Shown piece by piece: positions 7,048 through 13,402 of a DNA stretch of 18,487 bases. Numbering within the stretch: position 1 is the first letter of the stretch; the number at the start of each line of letters is the position of its first letter. Source of the DNA: a bacterium (lineage in GTDB: Bacteria > Desulfobacterota > GWC2-55-46); contig DAIDBB010000600.1 of assembly GCA_027310325.1 (NCBI GenBank), positions 1 through 18,487 on the forward strand, in the 5' to 3' direction. The position numbers and the translations under genes were made by a program. The notes under the pieces are model-generated. The model worked only from the letters and a program-made list of their open reading frames with translations, was not told where the DNA came from and did not search any database.

Positions 7048-8448
7048 CTATTCGACCCATTCCCCTTGCGTGTCGTAGTCCGCGGACGTCTGGTTTTCAA
7101 ACCTCGTGAACTCGTTAAGGAAGGTCAGGTTTACGGTATCGGTCGGGCCGTTACGCTGTTTAGCGACTATTATCTCTGCGTTTCTCCTGAGGCCGCACGT
7201 GCAGAGTTCCTTGGGGCATTCGCACTTCTTATATACTGATTCCCTGTAGACGAACATGACGACGTCCGCGTCCTGCTCGATGGCGCCCGATTCTCTCAGG
7301 TCGGAAAGCTGAGGCCTCTTGTTTTCCCTCTGTTCCGTCATTCGGGAAAGCTGCGAGAGCGCTATGACCGGAATATGAAGCTCCTTTGCCATGGCCTTAA
7401 GCGACCTCGATATCTCCGAGATCTCCTGCTCGCGGTTATCGCCTTTTCTGCCGCGCATGAGCTGGAGGTAATCGACGATAACGAGCTTAAGGCCGAGTTC
7501 CGCCTTCCATCTCCGTGCCTTGGCCCTCATCTCGATTACAGACTGCGCCGCCGTGTCATCAATGAATATCGGGGCCTCGTAAAGGGTGCCGACCGCGGTC
7601 GTAAGGCGGCCCCAGTCAGCGTCCTTTAAAAATCCTCTCCTTAAGTTCTGGAGGTCGACCTTTGCCCTCGAGGCCAGCATCCTCTGGACGAGCTGCTCCT
7701 TGCTCATTTCGAGCGAAAACACGACTACAGGGTGGTTGGCTTCTATTGCAGCGTGCTCGGCTATATTAAGGCAGAACGAGGTCTTACCCATGCTCGGGCG
7801 CCCCGCTATGATGATGAGGTCGGAGTCCTGCAGCCCGGATGTAAGGCTGTCCAGGTCCTTGAAACCGGTCGATACTCCAGTAACGTGGGTCTTTTTCTCG
7901 TAGAGCTTTTCGATATTCTCGAAGGTGTCTTTTATGATGTCCTTCAATGCGTAGATCGTCTTCTTGCCCCTGTCCTGGGAGACCTCGAATAGGCGACGCT
8001 CGGCGTCGTCGATGAAATCGTCGGTCGAATCGACCCTCTCGTATCCCTTTGTTACTATCTCGGTCGCCGTCGCGATTATCCTTCTGACAAGGGACTTTTC
8101 CCTTACTATCCGCGCGTAATACATTATATTGGCGGCAGTGGGGGTGGCCTCGGCTATCTCGCCGATGTAAGAGATGCCCCCTACGGAAGCGAGTTCGTCG
8201 GAGTTCTTGAAAAGGTCGGCCAGGGTAACCACGTCTATCGGGACATTCTTTTCAAAGAGCTTTACCATCCCGACGAAAAGCCTTGCGTGGGCGTTATGGT
8301 AGAAGTCCACCCCGTCTGGCGAAAGTACCTCAAGGACCTTGTTTATGGCGTCCTTTTCAAGGAGTATGCCGCCGAGGACAGACTGCTCCGCTTCCAGATT
8401 ATGGGGGGGGACCCTGTGGGTGAGTTCTTTTTGAGCCTGAAGCGCCAT
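7048..8448 (-). CDS. dnaB: Replicative DNA helicase DnaB
   Basis: The 466-residue protein has the normal DnaB length. DnaB is the hexameric helicase that unwinds DNA at the fork. The start (HRVPPHNLEAEQSVLGG) is the canonical N-terminal domain opening. The RecA-like domain carries Walker A GRPSMGKT (216-223), Walker B LVIVDYLQLM with D326, and AKQRNGPTDTV near 429-439. An unusual segment near 406-420 holds four cysteines (C409, C411, C416, C418: CECPKELCTC) immediately before that motif, where many DnaB proteins have only a short charged loop. The ATG at 8446-8448 is chosen because the conserved N-terminus follows it, although no convincing Shine-Dalgarno is seen. Upstream lie 203 bp with a strong palindrome. 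In the classical order rpsF-rpsR-rplI-dnaB this gene would share the ribosomal protein transcript, but a possible terminator after rplI suggests at least partly separate expression. Confidence 0.95.
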   Translation of the reverse strand: MALQAQKELTHRVPPHNLEAEQSVLGGILLEKDAINKVLEVLSPDGVDFYHNAHARLFVGMVKLFEKNVPIDVVTLADLFKNSDELASVGGISYIGEIAEATPTAANIMYYARIVREKSLVRRIIATATEIVTKGYERVDSTDDFIDDAERRLFEVSQDRGKKTIYALKDIIKDTFENIEKLYEKKTHVTGVSTGFKDLDSLTSGLQDSDLIIIAGRPSMGKTSFCLNIAEHAAIEANHPVVVFSLEMSKEQLVQRMLASRAKVDLQNLRRGFLKDADWGRLTTAVGTLYEAPIFIDDTAAQSVIEMRAKARRWKAELGLKLVIVDYLQLMRGRKGDNREQEISEISRSLKAMAKELHIPVIALSQLSRMTEQRENKRPQLSDLRESGAIEQDADVVMFVYRESVYKKCECPKELCTCGLRRNAEIIVAKQRNGPTDTVNLTFLNEFTRFENQTSADYDTQGEWVE

Positions 8449-8486
8449 TGCGGACAGTTACCGCTTTCCCCGGCTTGGGTCAGGGG

Positions 8487-8533
8487 CCTCTCAAAGGCAT
8501 TTGAGAAAACCTCTTTTCTCAAACCCTCTCAAA
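8487..8533. promoter_or_regulatory. Perfect 10-bp-arm palindrome flanked by TTTGAGAG copies upstream of dnaB
   Basis: The arms 8500-8509 (TTTGAGAAAA) and 8514-8523 (TTTTCTCAAA) are perfect inverted repeats around a 4-nt spacer. CCTCTCAAA flanks the palindrome as a direct repeat at 8487-8495 and 8525-8533, so the half-site TTTGAGA occurs four times within 47 bp. The block ends 38 bp before the dnaB start. As DNA it could be an operator for a dimeric regulator; as RNA a stem-loop with GAGG in its loop. No T-run follows, so it is not a standard terminator. Confidence 0.55.
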
Positions 8534-8584
8534 AGCTTTCGGAGGCGCGCCGTTTAAAGGGGGGCTCCGGCCCGAAAGTCTTTG

Positions 8585-8610
8585 AAAAAAGCCCGGGGGC
8601 CGTGCGCCCC
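8585..8610 (-). terminator. Possible intrinsic terminator after rplI
   Basis: On the minus strand a 5-bp GC stem (GGGGC at 8606-8610 pairing with GCCCC at 8596-8600, 5-nt loop) is followed after five bases by six T (8585-8590). It lies about 40 bp beyond the rplI stop. The five-base gap between stem and T-run weakens the call. It would end the rpsF-rpsR-rplI transcript, or attenuate it before dnaB. Confidence 0.4.
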
Positions 8611-8651
8611 GATGACGCCTTAAGCGGCCCTGGAACCGCCGGGGATTCGGA

Positions 8652-9098
8652 CTATTCTTCTTTTACCACCCCGACTTTTACAACCGCCGTGACTTCGGGG
8701 TGAAGTTTTACTGACACTGTAAAATTTCCGAGCGTTTTTATGGCTTCTTCGAGGAGTATGTCTTTCTTTTCGATGCCAAAGCCCTTGGCCTTCAACTCCG
8801 ACTCTATGTCGTGGGCCGTAACCGACCCGAAGAGCTTCTCGTCCTCGCCGGCCTTCCTCCGGAACGTTAGGCTCAGGGCCTCGATTCCGGAACGGAGTCC
8901 TTCGGCCTTTTCCTTCCTCTCCGTTTCCTTCCTGAGGAACGCTTCTTTCTCGGCCTCGAATTGCTTCAGGTTCCCGGGGGTCGCTTCGGCGGCCATGCCC
9001 TTGGGGATGAGATAGTTCCTGGCGTAGCCTTCGGCGACCTTGACTTTGTCCCCGTACCTTCCGAGGTTGGGGACTTCTTTTTTAAGAATGACGTTCAT
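8652..9098 (-). CDS. rplI: 50S ribosomal protein L9
   Basis: The 148-residue product matches L9 in length and layout. The N-terminal rRNA-binding domain reads MNVILKKEVPNLGRYGDKVK and VAEGYARNYLIPKGMA. A long connecting helix rich in Glu, Lys and Arg spans about 45-75, and the C-terminal domain contains LFGSVTAHDI (about residues 92-101) and HPEVTAVVKVGVV. L9 binds domain V of 23S rRNA and helps keep the reading frame. The open frame extends 33 codons further upstream into rpsR, but the L9 N-terminus begins at the ATG at 9096-9098, which has a good AAGGAG ribosome binding site about 9 bases upstream. The gene follows rpsR by 35 bp. Confidence 0.96.
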   Translation of the reverse strand: MNVILKKEVPNLGRYGDKVKVAEGYARNYLIPKGMAAEATPGNLKQFEAEKEAFLRKETERKEKAEGLRSGIEALSLTFRRKAGEDEKLFGSVTAHDIESELKAKGFGIEKKDILLEEAIKTLGNFTVSVKLHPEVTAVVKVGVVKEE

Positions 9099-9133
9099 GG
9101 CAAAGCTCCTTGAATTCGTTGGTGCCGCGCCGC

Positions 9134-9427
9134 CTATATGCTCGTGGCGGTGAACGGGATTATCGCGAGGTTCCGGGCGCGCTTTATGGCGGCGCATACC
9201 ACGCGCTGGTGCTTGGCGCAGGTGCCGGAGATCCTCCGGGGCATTATCCTTCCCCGCTCGGTTATATACGGCCTCAGGGCCTTGGCGTCCTTGTAATCTA
9301 TGGTGACTTCAGGGTTCTTGCAGAAGCGGCATACCTTCTTCTTCTGGAACGACCTTCTCGCGCCCTCCGGGCGGGAGCCCTCGTTGGAATTCCTTTCGCG
9401 CCTTTCAGTCTGCGGTCTCCTATCCAT
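9134..9427 (-). CDS. rpsR: 30S ribosomal protein S18
   Basis: The 97-residue product carries the S18 core from about residue 30: KVCRFCKNPEVTIDYKDAK, LRPYITERGRIMPRRISGTC and HQRVVCAAIKRARNLAIIPF. The cysteines at CRFC, together with a downstream Cys and His, form the zinc-binding type of S18. The first 29 residues are a basic, low-complexity tail (RRPQTERRERN). S18 binds S6 on the 30S platform. The ATG at 9425-9427 overlaps the end of rpsF by 8 nt in the form ATGGATAG, which suggests translational coupling. A strong ribosome binding site (GGGAGGAG) lies inside the last rpsF codons. There is no ssb gene between rpsF and rpsR, unlike the arrangement in Bacillus and some other phyla. Confidence 0.96.
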   Translation of the reverse strand: MDRRPQTERRERNSNEGSRPEGARRSFQKKKVCRFCKNPEVTIDYKDAKALRPYITERGRIMPRRISGTCAKHQRVVCAAIKRARNLAIIPFTATSI

Positions 9428-9773
9428 TTGCGGTCTCTCCTCCCTTCGGTTCCTCTTTCGCGGGGCCCTTGGCCTCGGCGGGCTTGCGCTCCACGACCCT
9501 TATCGTCTGGTAGCGGAGCACGTCCTCGTTGAATCTGAGCGTCCTTTCGAGCTCCTTGCTGGTCTCGGCGGAACTCGAATAGCTGTAGACGAAGTAGTAG
9601 CCTTCGTTCTTTTTCCGTATGGGGTACGCAAGCTTTCTCCTCCCCCAATCATCGAGCTTTACTACCGTGCCGGCGCCGCTTTCGATCGTCGCCGCGGCCT
9701 TCTGGATGAGCGCCTTTACGGCCTCGTCCCCCAGATCCGGCCTTACTATGCAGACCGTCTCATAGTTGTTCAT
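9420..9773 (-). CDS. rpsF: 30S ribosomal protein S6
   Basis: The 117-residue product is a normal S6: MNNYETVCIVRPDLGDEAVK, then LDDWGRRKLAYPIRKKNEGY and the C-terminal core strand with YQTIRVVE. The last 20 or so residues are a Lys/Glu/Ala/Gly-rich tail of the kind often present in S6. S6 forms a heterodimer with S18 on the 30S platform. The ATG at 9771-9773 is preceded by a strong AAGGAGG site 5 bases upstream. This is the first gene of the ribosomal protein operon, with its own promoter and a structured leader upstream. Confidence 0.96.
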   Translation of the reverse strand: MNNYETVCIVRPDLGDEAVKALIQKAAATIESGAGTVVKLDDWGRRKLAYPIRKKNEGYYFVYSYSSSAETSKELERTLRFNEDVLRYQTIRVVERKPAEAKGPAKEEPKGGETANG

Positions 9774-9791
9774 GTCCCCTCCTTATGGTTC

Positions 9792-9868
9792 CCCGCCGGT
9801 GGCGGGTTTTGTCCCGTTTTTACGGGACAAGGATATTGTTTTCGCGTACCGGATACCCATTATCCGGT
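9792..9868 (-). promoter_or_regulatory. Structured rpsF leader with three tandem perfect stem-loops (candidate S6:S18 autoregulatory leader)
   Basis: In transcript order the stems are 9848-9868 (ACCGGATA/TATCCGGT, 8 bp, 5-nt loop), 9809-9830 (TTGTCCCGT/ACGGGACAA, 9 bp, 4-nt loop) and 9792-9806 (CCCGCC/GGCGGG, 6 bp, 3-nt loop). The last lies just before the rpsF ribosome binding site. S6:S18 mRNA leaders with a structured element containing an exposed CCG are known upstream of rpsF in several phyla. CCG occurs here in the first and third stems, but I could not confirm the consensus fold, so the link to S6:S18 is inference from position. Confidence 0.5.
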
Positions 9869-9908
9869 TCCGCCCGGCATATATTACCGAGTTCTCAGGT
9901 AAACAAAA

Positions 9909-9937
9909 TTTATACTATTTATTCCTGGTTTTTGCAA
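9909..9937 (-). promoter_or_regulatory. Sigma70-type promoter of the rpsF-rpsR-rplI operon
   Basis: On the minus strand 9932-9937 reads TTGCAA (4 of 6 matches to TTGACA), 9909-9914 reads TATAAA (5 of 6 to TATAAT), and the spacer is exactly 17 bp. The sequence just upstream (about 9938-9974) is very A-rich, like an UP element, as expected for a ribosomal protein promoter. Transcription would start near 9902 and give a leader of about 130 nt holding the three stem-loops. Confidence 0.7.
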
Positions 9938-9958
9938 GTCTTTTGTTCTTCTTACTTT

Positions 9959-9987
9959 CTTTTTCAAAGAAAAAGCCGGTTTCGGGC
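9959..9987 (-). terminator. Possible terminator of the upstream his/glycosyltransferase transcript
   Basis: On the minus strand an imperfect GC stem with one C-C mismatch (GCCCG/CCGGC around AAA, 9975-9987) runs into TTTTTCTTT. The T-run itself forms a second, AT-rich hairpin (CTTTTTC/GAAAAAG, 7 bp, 3-nt loop, 9959-9975). It starts about 31 bp past the glycosyltransferase stop and lies just before the rpsF promoter, the right place to separate the two units. The stem is short. Confidence 0.35.
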
Positions 9988-10018
9988 ATTACGCGCGGCG
10001 CACGGGTCGTTTAGCGCC

Positions 10019-10699
10019 TCAGTCGACGAAACGGCATTTTATGAGCGTCCAGAGGGCAGATATCCCGTCCACCCAGCTTATCTTCTTCCCCTCCGAGAAC
10101 TCGCGGCCCGTGTATGATATCGGCACTTCATATATCCTTATGCCTTTTTTGAGGACCTTAGCCGTTATCTCTGGCTCGAAGTTGAACCTGTTCGACTTTA
10201 TGTCGATGCTTTTTATGATATCGGTCCTGAAGAGCTTATAGCACGTCTCCATGTCGCTTATGGTCGTATTGTAGAGTATGTTGGTTATGAGCGTAAGAAA
10301 CCTGTTTCCCACCCAGTGATGGAAAAACATGTTCCTTCTTTCCCCGGTGAACCTCGACCCGTAGACTACCTCGGCCTTGCCCTTCAATACCGGGGCGAGG
10401 AGCTTATGGAAGTCATCCGGGTCGTACTCGAGGTCCGCGTCCTGGACGATGACGTAATCTCCGGTGACGTTCCTGAAGCCCGTCCTTAGCGCCGCTCCCT
10501 TGCCCATGTTCTTTTCGTGGAATATGACCTTTTCGCCTTTAGCGGCGAGCCCTTCAAGTATCTCGCGAGTGCCGTCGGTCGAGCAGTCGTCGACTATTAT
10601 TATCTCCTTTTCGATTTGAACGGCCTTGACGCGCCGGATTATCTCAAGGATGTAGTTCTTCTCGTTGTAGACCGGTATCACGACCGAGAGCTTATTCAT
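10019..10699 (-). CDS. Family 2 glycosyltransferase, DPM1-like (polyprenyl-phosphate glycosyltransferase type)
   Basis: The 226-residue protein is a single GT-A domain. It has SVVIPVYNE near the start, the nucleotide-binding DDCSTDG (37-43), the metal-binding QDADLEYDP (86-94) and VVYGSRFTG. A DPM1-like tail follows (HHWVGNRFLTLITN, ISDMETCYKLFR). Such enzymes usually transfer a sugar from a nucleotide donor to a polyprenyl phosphate carrier at the cytoplasmic membrane face; the exact substrate cannot be read from sequence. There is no C-terminal membrane domain. The frame can be extended to a TTG at 10705, but the ATG at 10697-10699 gives the conserved MNKLSVVIP start and an 8-nt overlap (ATGAATAA) with the preceding membrane protein gene, which suggests coupled translation. 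It is the last gene before the rpsF promoter. Confidence 0.9.
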   Translation of the reverse strand: MNKLSVVIPVYNEKNYILEIIRRVKAVQIEKEIIIVDDCSTDGTREILEGLAAKGEKVIFHEKNMGKGAALRTGFRNVTGDYVIVQDADLEYDPDDFHKLLAPVLKGKAEVVYGSRFTGERRNMFFHHWVGNRFLTLITNILYNTTISDMETCYKLFRTDIIKSIDIKSNRFNFEPEITAKVLKKGIRIYEVPISYTGREFSEGKKISWVDGISALWTLIKCRFVD

Positions 10700-11174
10700 C
10701 GGCAAGCCGGGTCTCGCGCTTTCTTGAGAAAAGTTTTCTGTTTTCGGCCAGGTAATAGACTATCGCGGTATTAAGGACCAGGATCACCACCTTGAAGAAT
10801 GTGACGCTCACGACGACCTTGTAAAGTTCAAAGGGGATGAGTATGCCCGTCGCTATTACCGTGAGCCATTCCGCCCATCTCCGCTTCAAATGGAGCCCCC
10901 ACGCCTCCGTCAGGTTCAGCACCCCGAGGAAGAGGAATACGAAGGTTATGCTCATTATGGTGCCGTTGCCCATCGTCGCTATCTGCTTCATGACTGAACT
11001 CAATACCCGGTTGTCGATATCTAGATTTAAACTTACCGCGAGCCTTGTAAACGCCTCCTCGACGTTCTGGTTTATGAGCTTAAAGAAGCCGATACCTATC
11101 ACGAGCTCCAGAAGGCCGGTAAAGGCCTTGTACCCGATGATGAACTTGAGGAAACCCGCGCTCTTTTTAGCCAT
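10692..11174 (-). CDS. DUF2127 family four-helix membrane protein
   Basis: The 160-residue protein has four likely membrane helices at about 9-32, 70-93, 99-118 and 122-145, and a basic C-terminal tail (RKLFSRKRETR). The signature GLHLKRRWAEWLTVIATG followed by LIPFELYKV is characteristic of DUF2127, a family of uncharacterised bacterial membrane proteins. The loop between helices 1 and 2 (about 33-69) is predicted soluble and contains NLDIDNRVLSSVMKQ. The ATG at 11172-11174 overlaps the hisF stop by 8 nt (ATGGCTAA), and its own stop overlaps the glycosyltransferase start by 8 nt. The gene is therefore tied to both neighbours. Function is unknown; a role with the glycosyltransferase in envelope glycolipid handling is only a guess from linkage. 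Confidence 0.85.
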   Translation of the reverse strand: MAKKSAGFLKFIIGYKAFTGLLELVIGIGFFKLINQNVEEAFTRLAVSLNLDIDNRVLSSVMKQIATMGNGTIMSITFVFLFLGVLNLTEAWGLHLKRRWAEWLTVIATGILIPFELYKVVVSVTFFKVVILVLNTAIVYYLAENRKLFSRKRETRLADE

Positions 11175-11943
11175 TTTGATCGTCCGGGGGCCTTACGGGG
11201 ACTCCCTTTTCAAGTAGGAACCTTTTTGTCTCGGGTATGGTAAATACGCCGAAATGGAAGATGGAGGCGGCGAGGGCCGCGTCCGCCCGGCCGATGGAGA
11301 AGGCCTCAAAGATGTGCTCAAGGGTCCCGGCCCCGCCGGACGCAATGACGGGTATAGTTACGTTGCCGGATACCGCCTTCGTGAGGGCAAGGTCGTAGCC
11401 GTCCTTTGTCCCGTCTTTATCCATGCTCGTAAGGAGTATCTCCCCTGCCCCCAGGGCCTCGGCCTTTTTGGCCCACTCGATAGCGTCGAGGCCCCTCGGT
11501 TTTCTGCCGCCGTCGGTATATACCTCCCACCCGCCGGAGTTCCTCTTCCTTGCGTCTATGGCGACGACTATGCACTGGCTTCCGAACCGGAGCGACGCCT
11601 TCTTTACGAAATCCGGGTCTTCGACGGCGCTCGTGTTTATCGACACCTTGTCGGTGCCCGCCCTCAAAAGCTCCCTTATGTCTTCTATGGTCCTTATCCC
11701 GCCCCCGACGGTAAGGGGCATGAACACTTCTGAAGCGGTCTTTTCGACGACGTCCAGTATGGTCTTTCTTTTCTCGTGGGAGGCGGTTATGTCGAGGAAC
11801 ACGAGCTCGTCCGCGCCCTGTTCCTCGTACGCCTTTGCCGACCCGACCGGGTCGCCGGCGTCCCTGAGCTCCACGAAACTTACGCCCTTAACCACCCGTC
11901 CGTCTTTTACGTCCAGGCAGGGTATTATCCTTTTGGTGAGCAT
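11167..11943 (-). CDS. hisF: Imidazole glycerol phosphate synthase, cyclase subunit HisF
   Basis: The 258-residue (beta/alpha)8 barrel uses ammonia delivered by HisH to turn PRFAR into IGP and AICAR, the fifth step of histidine synthesis. The two catalytic aspartates are in place: D11 in IIPCLDVKDGRVVKG and D130 in CIVVAIDAR. Phosphate-binding loops are also intact (TVGGGIRT and VIASGGAGT). The length is normal, with a short extra tail (PVRPPDDQNG). No clear ribosome binding site precedes the ATG at 11941-11943. It lies 15 bp after hisA and overlaps the DUF2127 gene. The hisI or hisIE gene that often follows hisF is absent. Confidence 0.97.
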   Translation of the reverse strand: MLTKRIIPCLDVKDGRVVKGVSFVELRDAGDPVGSAKAYEEQGADELVFLDITASHEKRKTILDVVEKTASEVFMPLTVGGGIRTIEDIRELLRAGTDKVSINTSAVEDPDFVKKASLRFGSQCIVVAIDARKRNSGGWEVYTDGGRKPRGLDAIEWAKKAEALGAGEILLTSMDKDGTKDGYDLALTKAVSGNVTIPVIASGGAGTLEHIFEAFSIGRADAALAASIFHFGVFTIPETKRFLLEKGVPVRPPDDQNG

Positions 11944-11958
11944 CTTAAAAGAGGCGGC

Positions 11959-12678
11959 CTAATCGGAAGCGGCCGAAATCGCTTCTCCGAGATCGACATT
12001 GCCCGCGTAGAGGGCCTTGCCTACTATTATACCCTGAATCCCCGTGCCTTTGTAAGATTCTATATCTTTTATCGAGGATATCCCGCCGGAGGCTATTACC
12101 GGGATCTTTACGGACGCCGCTATTTCTTTTGTCTCCCGCACGTTCGGCCCGCTAAGCGTGCCGTCCCTCGATATGTCCGTAAAAATTATGCAGGCTATCC
12201 CTTCACCTTCGAGCCGTTTCGCCAGTGTAACGGCCTTGAGGCCGGTGACCGTCTCCCACCCTTTTATGGCTACCTTGCCGCCTTTGGCGTCTATCCCCAC
12301 GGCGACCCTCCCGGGATACAGCCGGACGAGCTCTTTAAGTAGCTCAGGGTTCTCGTACGCGACGGTCCCGATGATTATCCTCTTTACCCGGGAAATCTCA
12401 ATGTACGCGCCCGCGGTCTTCACGTCCCTTATGCCGCCGCCTATCTGAACGGGTACATTTATGGCGCCAATGATATCCCTTATCACCCCGAAGTTTCTGG
12501 CGCTGCCCTCTAGCGCGCCGTCGAGGTCCACGAGATGGATGATCTCCGCGCCGGCCGCCTCCCACCTCCGGGCGACGTCTACCGGGTCGTCCGAGTAGAG
12601 CGTTTCCGAGTCCATCCTCCCCTGCGTAAGACGTACGCACCTTTTATTTTTGATGTCGATAGCGGGAATTATAAGCAA
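11959..12678 (-). CDS. hisA: Phosphoribosylformimino-AICAR ribotide isomerase HisA (TTG start)
   Basis: The 239-residue barrel isomerises ProFAR to PRFAR, the fourth step of histidine synthesis. Catalytic residues D8 (IIPAIDIKNKRCVRLTQG) and D130 (RVAVGIDAKGG) are present, and the paired phosphate loops IGGGIRD and VIASGGIS are intact. The start codon is TTG at 12676-12678. No in-frame ATG exists until residue 22, which would remove the first strand and D8. A clear AAGGAGAG ribosome binding site nine bases upstream supports the TTG. The gene sits 22 bp after hisH and 15 bp before hisF, so HisH, HisA and HisF are made together. Confidence 0.97.
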   Translation of the reverse strand: MLIIPAIDIKNKRCVRLTQGRMDSETLYSDDPVDVARRWEAAGAEIIHLVDLDGALEGSARNFGVIRDIIGAINVPVQIGGGIRDVKTAGAYIEISRVKRIIIGTVAYENPELLKELVRLYPGRVAVGIDAKGGKVAIKGWETVTGLKAVTLAKRLEGEGIACIIFTDISRDGTLSGPNVRETKEIAASVKIPVIASGGISSIKDIESYKGTGIQGIIVGKALYAGNVDLGEAISAASD

Positions 12679-12687
12679 CTCCGGGGT

Positions 12688-12695
12688 CTCTCCTT
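12688..12695 (-). promoter_or_regulatory. Ribosome binding site that fixes the TTG start of hisA
   Basis: On the minus strand the site reads AAGGAGAG, ending nine bases before the TTG at 12678. It lies wholly inside the 22-bp gap after hisH. It is the strongest ribosome binding site among the his genes besides that of hisB. Confidence 0.75.
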
Positions 12696-12700
12696 ATCCA

Positions 12701-13324
12701 TCAGCCGAGGGCGCTGAAGTTCTTAAGAACCTTAAGGCCCGCCTTCTGGCTCTTTTCGGGGTGGAACTGGCACGCCATGACGTTATCCTTCTCTATCGAG
12801 CTCGTAAACTCGACCCCGTACTCCGTGGTGGTAAGGACGGCGTCATAATCGTCGGGCACCGCGTAATAGGAATGGACGAAGTAGAAATACGTCCCGTCGG
12901 CGGTGTCTTTAAGGAGCCTGGAGCCTTTCCGTATATTTACGCCGTTCCAGCCCATGTGGGGGACCTTCATTTCCTTGTCCCCGAAGGCGAGACCCGGGGC
13001 GAAGCGGACGACCCTGCCCTTTATGACCCCGAGCCCCCTGTGGAGCCCGAACTCGGTTGACTCCTCGAAAAGGAGCTGTAGCCCGAGGCATATCCCCAGG
13101 AACGGCTTGCCGGAGCCGATGCTCTTAAGTATCGGCTCCACTAGGCCGTAATCCTCGAGGTTTTTCATGCAGTCCCTGAAGGCCCCCACCCCCGGAAGCA
13201 CCACGTGGCTCGCGTCCGCTATGACCCTCGGGTCGCGCGTTACGGCCGCCTCGGCCCCGACCTTCCCGAAGGCCTTCGCCACGCTCCGGAGATTGCCCAT
13301 GTCGTAATCTACTATCGCTATCAT
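12701..13324 (-). CDS. hisH: Imidazole glycerol phosphate synthase, glutamine amidotransferase subunit HisH
   Basis: The 207-residue class I amidotransferase hydrolyses glutamine and passes ammonia to HisF. The catalytic triad is visible: nucleophile C79 in FLGICLGLQLLFEES, and H188 and E190 in CQFHPEKSQ. The oxyanion segment LPGVGAF and the HisF-contact region VPHMGWNGV are intact. The length matches the family. The ATG at 13322-13324 is preceded by an A-rich stretch without a Shine-Dalgarno. The 78-bp gap to hisB (13325-13402) is the longest inside the his cluster and holds nothing I can identify. Confidence 0.97.
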   Translation of the reverse strand: MIAIVDYDMGNLRSVAKAFGKVGAEAAVTRDPRVIADASHVVLPGVGAFRDCMKNLEDYGLVEPILKSIGSGKPFLGICLGLQLLFEESTEFGLHRGLGVIKGRVVRFAPGLAFGDKEMKVPHMGWNGVNIRKGSRLLKDTADGTYFYFVHSYYAVPDDYDAVLTTTEYGVEFTSSIEKDNVMACQFHPEKSQKAGLKVLKNFSALG

Positions 13325-13402
13325 TTTTTTAAACGTGGTTTGCTCACGCTATAAATTACTCCCTGACACGCCGTTATACCGCCCCTGGTTTCCACAACCT
13401 CT

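Noticed and set aside
9099..9197. 33-codon upstream extension of rplI
   Set aside because: It lies inside rpsR and the true L9 N-terminus starts at 9098 with a good ribosome binding site.
9766..10014. Plus-strand open frame spanning the rpsF upstream region
   Set aside because: It covers the minus-strand promoter and hairpins, has no ribosome binding site and shows no protein family character.
13325..13402. Search for an internal promoter or attenuator in the longest his-cluster gap
   Set aside because: No hexamer pair with proper spacing, no His-codon leader peptide and no terminator-like hairpin seen.
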